Shown here: positions 24,671 to 37,656 of the stretch, one piece after another
Layout of the letters: the number at the start of each line of letters is the position of its first letter
Position numbering within the stretch: position 1 is the first letter of the stretch
Source of the DNA: Cichorium intybus
Taxonomy: Eukaryota; Streptophyta; Magnoliopsida; Asterales; Asteraceae
Assembly: GCA_023525715.1 (NCBI GenBank)
Contig: CM042013.1
Coordinates: 74,051,994-74,115,993, forward strand
Length of the DNA stretch: 64,000 bases
Reading direction: 5' to 3'
Notes under the pieces: generated by a model
What the model was told of the DNA's origin: nothing
Databases searched by the model: none
The model's input: the letters and a program-made list of their open reading frames with translations, nothing else
Translations under genes and position numbers: made by a program

Positions 24671-25380
24671 CTTTTAATGTTTTTAATATACATGTATATT
24701 AATTTTTATTAATGTAATTGCAGATTTTGGAAAATTTATCTAGCAAATTGAAGAAATGAAAATTGAAAATTTGAGAAATAAAGATATCAAGAATTTTTGT
24801 TGTATTTTTTTATTTTTTGTACGTAACGTTCATTATTTCTAATAAATTTGTATGTATCATTCAAAACGGTTGTATATTGTTGTACTTTTTAAATTTTATG
24901 TATGTATGTCAAAACAATTGTATATTATTGCTTATAATAAAATGCGTTATTCATTTTTTACATTTAGATATTAAAAATACGAATATGTATATATGAATTG
25001 TGAAAATATGCATATATGAATCTGCGACTATGCATATATACACATGCAAATACATTAATATGTTTTTTTAATATCAAAAATTTGTTTTTATAAAAAAAAT
25101 CAGAATTTTTATTTTTTTCTAATTTCGGCAAAAAATAATTTAAAAATAAACATGAAAATCTTATAAATATTTTACGAAAACAAAAAATTGATTTTTTTTT
25201 AAATTTGAATATTCAAATCTAATAGCCTTGATTTTAGGAGTTGTTAATGATGTTGCCTAAAATAAAAAAAATCAAAATTAAATATGAATTGTAAAATGAC
25301 AATCGTGCCCTTTTGTGAATAGACCAATCAGAAAAAGTTTTCAATATCTCATGGTTTTTTGGGATCTCACAAGAACTCAA

Positions 25381-25382
<2 letters not shown>

Positions 25383-25469
<87 letters not shown>
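25383..25469. repeat. (TA)n microsatellite
   Basis: 87 bp of AT dinucleotide abutting the right end of the gene-capturing cassette. Confidence 0.95.
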
Positions 25470-25473
<4 letters not shown>

Positions 25474-25704
25474 AGATCCCGTAACAAGGAAATTTTTGGT
25501 AGGAATATAAAAAGTATTTTACTTAGATGTTTTTTCGGTAAACCAACAAAATAAATCAATAGATGATAAAAAAATAACATGATTCACAAAAAAAAGATTC
25601 TCGAGAAAACAACTCGATGATTTATTTTTACGATAATTTTCTTTTTATTCACTAAAATTGTCCGTAACGAGAATAAAAATTTGATTTACTAAAAAATGAT
25701 TTAT
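25470..25704. other. Short AT-rich spacer between (TA)n tracts
   Basis: 235 bp. CCGTAACAAGG near its left end and CCGTAACGAGA near its right end are direct, not inverted. No ORF; identity unknown. Confidence 0.4.

Positions 25705-27947
<2,243 letters not shown>

Positions 27948-28010
<63 letters not shown>
27948..28010. repeat. (TA)n microsatellite
   Basis: About 60 bp of AT dinucleotide between fold-back copy B and Helitron 3. Confidence 0.95.
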
Positions 28011-28011
<1 letters not shown>

Positions 28012-31000
28012 CTTCTTATTCAAATAAAACAAAGCTAAAATGCCACATGACATTTTTTAAAACAATTTGTTTACCACGTGTTTTTCTAATAGAGTTTTAC
28101 ATTTTATTTTCCCGTTCATCTCTCCTATCCTCTTCACAGTTAATCAAATTTAATGTTATTAAATGCAAGAAGCCGATTTATCAGCAACTAAACCCCAGCC
28201 TTCTCCCCCAAATTCGCTGCACCTCCTAAATCTCAGTCCATTCCCATGATTCAATTTTCAAATTTTGATCTGGCTTCCTTTAAAACTCGGTACGTCCCCT
28301 TTAAAGATTTGACTTCCATAAATAATACATGTATGTATCATGGAATCCATCGCCTCCATCCCCATTAGATTTACTGTCTTACACTTCATTCCATCTCCAC
28401 CTCTGATTCTTCCCGCAAACGCTTCACTCTATCATCTCTACACCTCCTACTCTTCTTATATGAATTCATTTTGCCATTGATGTCACCCCCTTCAAATTAC
28501 GAGCCCTACAAACATTGTAGGTATCTATTACATACATTTCTATGATTAAATTGTTTGTTGAAGATTGATTATTCGATTTTCTTTAACAATGGGTGTTTTT
28601 CCGTCCATGACTCCTCTATTCCTTTTTAACGTGCTTTATATTATTTTTTTATCACTTCTTGATTTTGATTTTGTTGATTTTTTAATTAGGACAAGAGAAT
28701 CAGTGAACAATGGAGAATTAAATTCGTTTTACAACTTTTGGTTGATTAGGTAAAGTAATTGTGATTATTAGTATCTGAATACTTAAGTTGTGCATTACAC
28801 TTCTTAAAACTACCATCAGATTGATTTGTTCCTCTAAATTTCTAATGCCATTTTACTTTGCAATGATCATGTACTTATATGCTCATGAAGTGTTTGATGA
28901 AACACCTGAAAGGAAATTGTCAACGGAAGAGTCTTTTGAATGGGTTGATTTGCTTGTCTTCTCGATTGTTATTTTTCTCTCTTGGTGTACATCAATAAAA
29001 ACCCTAATTGGTGGCTTCGTTTTCTTTCTCAGTTCTAAGTATACATGAACATGTCATTCCTTTCCAGTCTCCAAATCACTATCTATTACACATTTAAATC
29101 GAGCCCAATTGATCAGATTCGCAAATTGCTTCTTTGGTTTTTAGAAAGACGGAATACAAAATGACTGGAATTTGATCGAGACTTAAAAACACTATTCTTC
29201 TGTTTGACTACTGCTTCCACAATGATACCATAATGGTTTGTTGGTTTTCCTCTCTCTCTATTGCAGAGACAGGTATTTTGCTCTTCTCTTATTTCTTTTT
29301 GTTTATACATTGACACACAAACAAATACATATATATTGCTAACTTTAAAATGAGGTTTTTGTTTTTGATGCTGAAGGTTTTCATATGAGTTTTTTTGACA
29401 TTCTCCCTGATTAAAAAATTGGTTATTCTCATTGATATCTTCTTGGTGTTTTCCCATTTAATTATTTGTAGATTAGGGTGGACAAATACGGATTGTTTGG
29501 ATAGTGATCAAAGGGTTGTTGAAGGAAATAACAACATGGTTACACTTTTTTACCCAATTATATCAAGGTACTTATGTTTTAATGGCGATAAATATAATAA
29601 CTTTTGATAAATTTTAGTATCAGGTTCCTTCTGTGAATGTTACAAAGGATGCAACTGATTTGGTGGCTAAATTGTGCGCGTATTACCACCCTGCACAAAC
29701 TAAGGTAGATAAGAAACATATATCAAGGCGATATTTTGTTATTTTTAATTGTATTATGAAATACCTAAGTTGACCTCTATTGATTTTGTTTTAATTTTGA
29801 TTTGCAATATGGAGTTGGATCCAATTAAAGGTACCTTCTGGAACAACATAGAAGTTGGGTTTATACAACATGCAGTGAGTGAAGTGAAGATATTACAGGT
29901 GAATTATTTTTAAGAAGTTTTGTTTATATAAATTGTTGTATCTTTAAAGAAATTTCACCTTAGTTTAGTATAGTAGAGTGGGGGAACCATTGGTGGGTCT
30001 CCCTCCATGTATCTACTCAACGTATTCAACTAATTCAACCGTGAGGTAGATTCTCCTACAATCTTTTAAACATTTATGTAATGTATCCGGCGACCATGTG
30101 TTTTGAAGTCAATTTTTGGATTTCAAAAAATGAGGAGAGTTGATTTGGTTATAAATGAAATTTTTGATAATTAACAAACATGCTATATTTTTTGGATTTA
30201 CTTCATTTGTACATAAGACAGTCTCAAATTGAAGCTACAGATACCATGTTCTATTCAAATAAGCAAATTTGACATGAAATTGTCTTCAAACTTGGTATCC
30301 TCTTAAAACTGAAAATTCAAAAAATAAGCACTAAACTTATGGTTTAAATTGGGAGAAAATTGTACGGTATCAATTCAAAAGATGAATGATTTTTTTATTT
30401 TTTTTCACCCGATTAATAGAAATAGGCTGTTATTACAACATTGTAATTTAAAATGCATTAATAAGAAAGAAATTTAAAATTCCATGTCGTAATAGAAAGA
30501 AATGGATGTGTGTGTTTGTTATGTTTACCTATGGTTGTATTGTTCTAACAAGAAATATAAATTCTAATTGTGTATGTGTATATTTGTGATGTTTTGTTTT
30601 TCGTATCATGTGATTCTTTATTAATGACATATAAAGAGATAGAATAAATTACATTTTTCATTCGTGATATTAACATAAATTTTCATTTTTCATCCTGTAG
30701 AGTTCACTTTCATATTTTTTGTCCTTATTTAAAAATTTTAGTGATTTTAGTCCCTGCTACAAATTAATTGATATTGTTCAATTTGTTAGTACGTTTGCTT
30801 TTCTTTCATTTAAAATGGTATGCTATAATATTAATTTCATACACCGGAGAGTAGCAATTTTTGTCCAAACTGCTAAAAGCATGAAAACATGATTACTTTA
30901 TGGATTAAGCGAATGATTTTAACCAAATTACTTTATAGAATGAATCTTGTGGCCTATTAAGATCAATTAGTAAAACATCCACATATTTTTGGTTTATATT

Positions 31001-31259
31001 GTGATGTCAACTTGAAGTGTTGTTTTTTTTTTTTTTTACTTTATAAAAATAGGCTAAGCACTTAATATGAATAACTATATGGTTATTTCTTTTTGACTTG
31101 ATATGAATATAATGACTTGATAAGTTAAGCAAAAAAACATAGCTTAATATATTAAAACACCAAGTTTTTATATATCAAATTATATGATTAAATAGAATGT
31201 TTTCTTTATTATATATATTTTTTAATTGTGAACCGTATAATACACGGGTTTGTAACCTA

Positions 31260-31260
<1 letters not shown>
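28011..31260 (+). mobile_element. Helitron 3 (3.25 kb), non-autonomous
   Basis: 5' TC end (TCTTCTTATTCAAATAAAAC), resembling Helitrons 1-2 including a CCACATGACATTTT block. 3' end with hairpin CCGTATAATACACGG (31233-31247), then CTAG and a host T, lying within (TA)n. No Rep-helicase is visible. The interior has spliced-gene character in places: 29628-29705 reads VPSVNVTKDATDLV before a GT site, and 29811-29900 reads MELDPIKGTFWNNIEVGF before CAG|GTGAAT. These suggest captured exons I cannot name. Confidence 0.65.
29628..29900 (+). pseudogene. Candidate captured exons in Helitron 3
   Basis: Two short frames separated by an AT-rich GT-AG-like gap. The first contains VAKLCAYYHPAQTK then GTAGAT; the second MELDPIKGTFWNNIEVGF, then VSEVKILQ before a donor-like site. 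Composition is more gene-like than the surroundings. Protein family not recognised. Confidence 0.25.

Positions 31261-31352
<92 letters not shown>
31261..31352. repeat. (TA)n microsatellite
   Basis: About 92 bp of AT dinucleotide between Helitron 3 and the hairpin element. Confidence 0.95.
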
Positions 31353-31355
<3 letters not shown>

Positions 31356-31845
31356 TTAGGATCTTTTGAGAACCAACTTCACCCCGAGAACCCGAGAACT
31401 CTCAAACCGATATTTTTTTCGAAAAACCGACCACATAGGCCTCTAAAACGCACATATCTAAGACTTTTCGAAAAAAAAAATTTCCGAAAAAAACGATTTT
31501 TTTTTTGAAAAAAATTTGCACATGTGCAAAAAAAAACTTTGCACATGTACAAACTTTTTTATACGTACACTTTTTTTGAAAATTTTTTTTACAGAACGCC
31601 TTAAATATATGTTAGAAAGACATCCATAAAAAAAAACTTGAAAAAAAATGTACGTATGTGCAAAGTTTTTTTTTTGTACATGTGCAAATTTTTTTCAAAA
31701 AAAAAGTCGTTTTTTTTGGAATTTTTTTTTCGAAAAGTCTTAGATATGTGCGTTTTAGAGGCCTATGGGGTCGGTTTTTTGAAAAAAATATCGGTTTGGG
31801 AGTTCTCGGGTTCTCGGGGGACTTGTGGTTCTCAAAAGATCCTAA

Positions 31846-31848
<3 letters not shown>
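31353..31848. mobile_element. Near-perfect hairpin (fold-back) element
   Basis: About 496 bp. The left arm (ACTTAGGATCTTTTGAGAAC...) and the right arm are inverted copies for some 200 bp each with few mismatches. Matching blocks include CCTCTAAAACGCACATATC and TCTAAGACTTTTCG. The centre contains the palindrome TTGCACATGTGCAA. Flanked by (TA)n on both sides. Non-coding; a transcript would form a long hairpin. Confidence 0.8.

Positions 31849-31930
<82 letters not shown>
31849..31930. repeat. (TA)n microsatellite
   Basis: About 82 bp of AT dinucleotide right of the hairpin element. Confidence 0.95.
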
Positions 31931-31933
<3 letters not shown>

Positions 31934-32278
31934 AGATTAACATGAGATTCATTTTTTTCGTGAGAACTGAAAACTTTAGCCCATTTTACTTTGACCCAAA
32001 TTCGTCGCTTTACGAATCTGAAAAGAAAAATCCATGACTTTCGACTTATTTAATTAAATTGGTTTTCTTTTTTGTAACTTAGAAACTATTAAATATCACG
32101 TGCTACAAAGTACCAAGTGGTCCAAATCCCATTTTACTTGCTAGATAAGACAACACCTATTATCTCGATTCCCCTTTGACAGTCAAAAGCCTACTGAGTC
32201 ATAAGCTAGCATATTGCTACAGTCATTCTTATAGACAATGAGTTTTGTTTTTAATGTTTACTTAACTTAATATGTCAG
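31931..32278. other. Unassigned AT-rich DNA
   Basis: No gene or terminal repeat recognised. It begins GTCAGATTAACATGAGATTC next to (TA)n, so it may be part of another microsatellite-bounded cassette. Confidence 0.3.
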
Positions 32279-32707
32279 ATGACCAAATTTCTATGACGAG
32301 TAAATTACAGTTTTGGTCCCTGTGGGTTATTTTTTTCTTCAGTTTTAGTCCAAATTTTTTATTTTCATACTGATGATCCTTATGGTTGCAAAAGACTTGC
32401 ACTATTGATCCCGGTCCATGTAAAAAGACTGAAATACCCTTCTAATTTACTTTTCATTTTTTAAGATATTATTTAATTATATAGTTTAAAAAAAAGAGAA
32501 AAATACCCCCACCCCCTAATCCGTTGCAGCCACCACCGTTTGCATCTCAACAATGTGCTAATTGCATATGGCACTGGATCCTTTCATATCTCTTTAATGG
32601 TAGCTTAAACCTTCAAATCCCGCTTTAGGATTCTGTTGCGGACAGGAAAATGTGCAGGTGTTTCAGTTGATGTTACACCTTCTGCATCCAGTCTAGGGTT
32701 ATAAAAA

Positions 32708-32968
32708 ATGGAAAGTGGGTACATGAGCAATCAGGATATAACTTCGTCCGATAAAACAAACCCTACAAGTTCACTTCTCTACCGTTTCATCCACGGTGAC
32801 GACGATTTCTGCAACAACGGTTTGAAGATCATGAACCGCATCGTCAAAGGGTCGTGGATTATGAAAGCCACCGTAGGGTTCGCAGATGAAGCACAAGAAG
32901 AAGAGAATTTACCGGAGAAGTTGTTTGGGGCGGGTAGTGGTTTATTTATTTATTTATTTATTATCTAA
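32708..32968 (+). pseudogene. DUF1336 (EDR2-like) gene fragment
   Basis: An 86-codon frame. The part YRFIHGDDDFCNNGLKIM, then NRIVKGSWIMKATVG, matches my memory of plant DUF1336 domains (EDR2-like lipid-associated proteins). It is followed at once by EAQEEENLPEKLFGA, which in those proteins lies much further along. The middle (LGKAL...DIGSS region) is missing, so this is an internally deleted fragment, probably captured by the surrounding MULE and then opened into the right arm. Not a functional gene. Confidence 0.55.
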
Positions 32969-33158
32969 ATAAACAATACATTAAAAGAAAATTAAAAAAA
33001 TAAATTAGAAATGATAGTTTACCTTTTTTACATGAATCAGGGACTAATAACACAAGTTTTTTGCCACCATAAGAACCATTAATGTGAAAATAAAAAATTT
33101 AGACCAAAATTAAAAAAGTAGGTAAACCACGGGGACAAAAACTGTAATTTACACTTAT

Positions 33159-33287
33159 TTTTTTTTTTTTTTTTGAACGGCAAACTAATCTAGTCCTACT
33201 TCTACTCCTAAACTACACCTTAATACCACCTATGTCTCGAACAAGACTTGAACCCTCGACCTCATGGAGGAAAGGCAACACCTGATG
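33159..33287 (-). mobile_element. tRNA-derived SINE, minus strand
   Basis: About 129 bp. Read on the minus strand it has a pol III B-box-like GAGGGTTCAAGTCT, a body, and a terminal A run (the T run at 33159-33174). It is flanked by an exact 32-bp direct repeat (33127-33158 and 33288-33319), long for a SINE TSD. A clear A box is not seen, so the head may be truncated. Confidence 0.6.
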
Positions 33288-33335
33288 CCACGGGGACAAA
33301 AACTGTAATTTACACTTATATGACCAAATTCAAAT

Positions 33336-34413
33336 GGGAGCTGATATATCCACTTGTTTATTTTATTCTTCCACTTGATAAAAAAGTGATTTTCCTTTTC
33401 TGCCCTCCTTTTAGTTAACAAAAATATGAAGAGAAAGAAACGAATGCTTGTTTCCTTAAGTTATCAATCATATTGTCGTATTAATGTTTTTCAATGGTTT
33501 CGATTTTGATTACAAACATAATGGATTGTCTCTCCTCCGATCCCTCCTCCTACATTCTTCTTAACCTTGCCGATCGGAATTATCTGCTCCTCAATGAGAT
33601 GCTGAAGAATTTATAGCGCATGCGTGAAATGAAATCTTCAGATTCAAGAAGTTCCTCTCTCTACTGTAGTTTAGATTTATGATACAATTTCATCTTTAAG
33701 TTTCTTGACCTGTTGACGATTAAGGTAGTAATGTGTTTCAATCGTTTCATTCCGATTTGATGAATCATGAATCCATTCCAATTTGCCGAATCAATGTTAA
33801 CAATCAGTTTTAGCACTAAAAGTATGATATTATTGATTATTCTAATGTGGCAAATGAAATCAACAATCTGATGACAGTTTCCTTTACAATCAGTTTATGA
33901 AACGATTGACACATATGAATACAACATTATGATCATCACATCATGAACCGATTAAAACAACAATATAATCAAGCCCATATGAATTGATTGAATCAAACGA
34001 AATTAGAATATGGGACAAATGGAGTCAGCATTGTAATTAGCACGTCCTTAAAATGACGAATCAGAAAACTATTTAACCAATTGAAACAAATGAAATCAGC
34101 AATATAAGCAAATCTGTGAAATGTTCGTTCTTTACGCTGCTTAAGGACTAAACAAATGAAATCAACAATAAGTAAAACAGTGATGGCAGCCGAAGAAACA
34201 GCAGCGACCGACGACCTGTAAAAAAGGAGCGGTGGCTGGCAAAAGTTTAGCAAGATTATTGACCGCCGATTAGGAAGATGGAAATGAACGTAAAACACGT
34301 TTTAGATTCCTCTCTCTTGTCATATTTTTATTATTAAAGGGAGGGGCATAAAAGGAAAACCACCTTTTTATTATATGGATGGATAAAATAAGCAAGTGGA
34401 TTTATCCGCTCCC
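33336..34413. mobile_element. Mutator-like element (MULE 2), non-autonomous
   Basis: 1,078 bp with ends GGGAGC...GCTCCC and inverted arms of about 100 bp (GATATATCCACTTGTTTATT at left against GGATAAATCCACTTGCTTAT from the right). Perfect 9-bp TSD AATTCAAAT at 33327-33335 and 34414-34422, the length typical of Mutator. No transposase. It abuts the Pack-MULE. Confidence 0.8.
33521..33616 (+). pseudogene. Small ORF in MULE 2, possible captured exon
   Basis: 31 codons starting MDCLSSDPSSYILLNLADRN and ending at TAG. GC content is higher than the flanks. It may be a captured first exon; not recognised. Confidence 0.2.
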
Positions 34414-34422
34414 AATTCAAAT

Positions 34423-34800
<378 letters not shown>

Positions 34801-34801
<1 letters not shown>

Positions 34802-35785
34802 CTTATTTTAACACTTAAAATAACAAGAAGTTAAATAAACTTATTTATAGATTATTTAAATCGTTTAACTTTTACGTGATTAAAAGATCATACACCCTTA
34901 ATTAATTCATACCATATGAATAGTGTTATTTTCATAAAATAACAATCACAAGATTTACAAAATTTTATCTTGAATGAAATTCATCACATAAAATATCCAA
35001 TTTTGACACCCTATATGATCATATGTTAATAGCAAGATCATTCTATAATGACTCTTGATCATATAGAACCAACAAAAATTTCCTATAATAAAAAGTAAAT
35101 TTGTCATTTAAAGTAATAAATTCATGAACTGTGTCTAAAATTGTAGTAAAAATACATAAAATAAACGTATGAAAAGATGCATAAAATGCATCTAAAAGAT
35201 ACACAAAGGACTTGCAACCTCTTATGTAGTTCTTAAGGGTGGCTCCCTAGAACCTACTTTAGATAGGTATGATAGTGTATAAAACACATGCCTGACAATG
35301 GGTATGGGAGTTGTGGAATATGCACACGAAAATAGGGTACGAGATTTGTGTGGTGTGCTTTATGCTAACCTCACATAGGCCCGAGCTTTAGCCATCTTTG
35401 AGTAGTTGGACTTTTATAGAATGATTTTAGGATTGAGAGTAATTGAATATACATTGCATCCTTCCTCTTGTATATTGATCTTGAACTTGATTACTTTTGA
35501 CATGTTTACCCCGAACTATTGAACTCTTTGAACTATTGTTTTATTAAATCTTTGATCCATTGAAACAGTTGAAACTTTGAGATGAATTGAATTTAGTTTT
35601 TTGGGCTTTGACTTTGGGATTGGATGATTTCTCACATCATCTACCCTTGAAGAGTGACCCCGAGTATACTTACTAGGCTTTCCAATCCTAACACACGTAT
35701 TTTAACATGTATTCAAGTTATGTGAGTTTAATATGTATGTCATTAGAAGAAGCTTGGACATATAGAAAATTATAGTTATGTAAAT
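34801..35785. other. Intergenic DNA, possible LTR remnant
   Basis: AT-rich; 35200-35700 has phrases such as CCTTGAAGAGTGACCCCGAG that look like old gypsy LTR sequence, but I cannot find ends. No gene. The last five bases (TAAAT) would be the left TSD of the following element. Confidence 0.3.
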
Positions 35786-37641
35786 CGTAACGCCCCAATA
35801 TCTAGAGTAAAAAATTTGCGTTTTTAAACGGTTTAAATGCATAAAACAAGTTGTCTAATAAAAATCATTCAAATTAAAACTTAACATTTAAAACATATGA
35901 AATCGTACCTAACAAAAACATTTGCAACATTATCCAGCGGAATATTTGATTAACAAAAACCTCAGATGCGGTACAATTTGCACCGTGCTCCAAGCTCAAG
36001 CCAACAAATTACCTAAAAAACAGTTAGGGTGAAAGAGTAACCATGAAGCTTAGTGAGTTCCCCAAAATACCACACGATTCATCACATAAACACAATCATC
36101 ACTCTCGTTTGCCCAGGTTTGACCGGTGATGCACCGTCCTTGATCATGCAGCAACCATCGGGTTCAAACATCCTCGAGTGTCCAGGTACGACCGGTCATG
36201 CATCGTCCTTGATCAGGCAGCATCTCTCGGAGTTATCAACTAATTCTTTGATCTACGGGTGCCCAGGTACGACCGGTCATGCATCGTCCTCGATCATGCA
36301 GCATCCCTCAGATCGATCAACTCATTCTTCAGTCGCCAGAACGAATCTGATGACTAACACATACAAGCACAGAAGCCTAAGAATACAGCCTAACCCGTCA
36401 GGCTTCCAAAACTAACCACGCAATCAAGCCACGTGAGGCAGACCTAGTTACCACACATTACTACATATAGTAATTAAGTTACCTACGCATGTAATTTCAC
36501 CCATAGTATAGTGAGAAGACTCACCTGATCCTCAAGGCCAAACATCACTCCATACGCGCGTCTTCAGATCTCGACAGTGCGAACCTCCTAATAAGGATAA
36601 ACTCCACTTAGAACTTCCTAATCCCAACCAAGATAAACCTCTAAGACTAGTATCCCAATCCCTCAAGTTTGACCAAAATTCAAACTGGTCAAAAAGTCAA
36701 CGACCAAGGTCAAAGTCAACAGGCACAGTTAGCACCGCTAACTTCCCTAGTTATCATCGTTAACTATGAACAACCTCACAAGTCCATTAAGCTCTTAATT
36801 CATTCAACCAAAGTCTTAATTCTTCCAGGGACCTTCCAAACTGAAACAGTCCCTAAATCCATAAAATCCTAACTTTACCAACCACACATGACCATACAAG
36901 CTCAAGAACAAGATCCAAGTCCAAAATGGTGCAAAACATCCACAAACCACTAAAGAGAGTTTGGCTTACTGTCTAAACCAACTAAATGGTTCTAAATCAT
37001 TACTTAAGGCATAAAGTTGCAAACTTTATCCTTCCCAACCACGGACAATCACCAAAACGGACCATTACTTCGTTTCAATCCATACAATCCCACTAAAAGC
37101 ATAAGAATAACCTTTAAAATGTATAAAGGTGAAAACTTTACACATAACGGTCTAGAAACAAGATGCTTTAGCTGATTTCCACATGAAGAAAGCTTCTTAG
37201 CAACACCAATTAAGCATCCTCTAGCATCATAAACTCTTCAATAAAACCTTTCAAGGTGACCAAATGAACCAAAAATTATCCATGAGAGCTAGAGAGTGGA
37301 GAAAAACGTCCTTGGGCCTGAAATGATGAATATGGCCGTTGTGCTAGGTTTCCCCACCCTAATAAGTGGCCCAAACTTCAAAATATAGGGTTTTGGCCCA
37401 AACAGGACAATTAGCGCCACTAACTCCTAAGTTAGCGCCGCTAACTATGGTCGTGCCAACCCACGACCAACCCACTACCCAAGCCTCTATCGCGACACAA
37501 CGAAACGACATAACAACGCTATTCAGAACATTAGTGTCGCTAACCCTATGGTTAACGGTGCTAATCCCTAACTTCCAAAATTTCCATATTTTGCTTCCTT
37601 TATCGCGTTGAACTAGAACTTTTCGGGATTAGGGTCTTACA
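35786..37641 (-). repeat. 3' LTR of the minus-strand gypsy element
   Basis: 1,856 bp. On the minus strand it starts TGTAAGACCCTAATCCC and ends GGGGCGTTAC(A), the last base mutated. It holds about three tandem units of roughly 70 bp around CCAGGTACGACCGGTCATGC (36110-36320), repeated in the other LTR (41970-42190). Confidence 0.8.
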
Positions 37642-37656
37642 ACTCTCCCCCACTTA
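37642..37656 (-). other. Polypurine tract of the gypsy element
   Basis: Minus strand TAAGTGGGGGAGAGT directly before the LTR start. A second PPT-like copy (TAAGTGGGGGAGAAC) is at 39857-39870 inside the element. Confidence 0.7.

Larger units (their letters stand above)
32290..33319. mobile_element. Pack-MULE-like element carrying a gene fragment
   Basis: Long terminal inverted repeats: GAGTAAATTACAGTTTTGGT (32298 on) is matched by the reverse complement ending near 33156 and again near 33317, with similarity over about 150-200 bp. An 11-bp direct repeat ATGACCAAATT at 32279-32289 and 33320-33330 is a plausible TSD. Between the arms lies a DUF1336/EDR2-like fragment. A SINE has inserted into the right arm and duplicated 32 bp of it. 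No transposase. The extreme ends do not match perfectly. Confidence 0.6.

Noticed and set aside
24083..24677. Overlapping frames of 117-155 aa rich in Cys, His, Met and Tyr
   Set aside because: They follow the GCATATGTG minisatellite and are open in several frames and on both strands; composition artefact.
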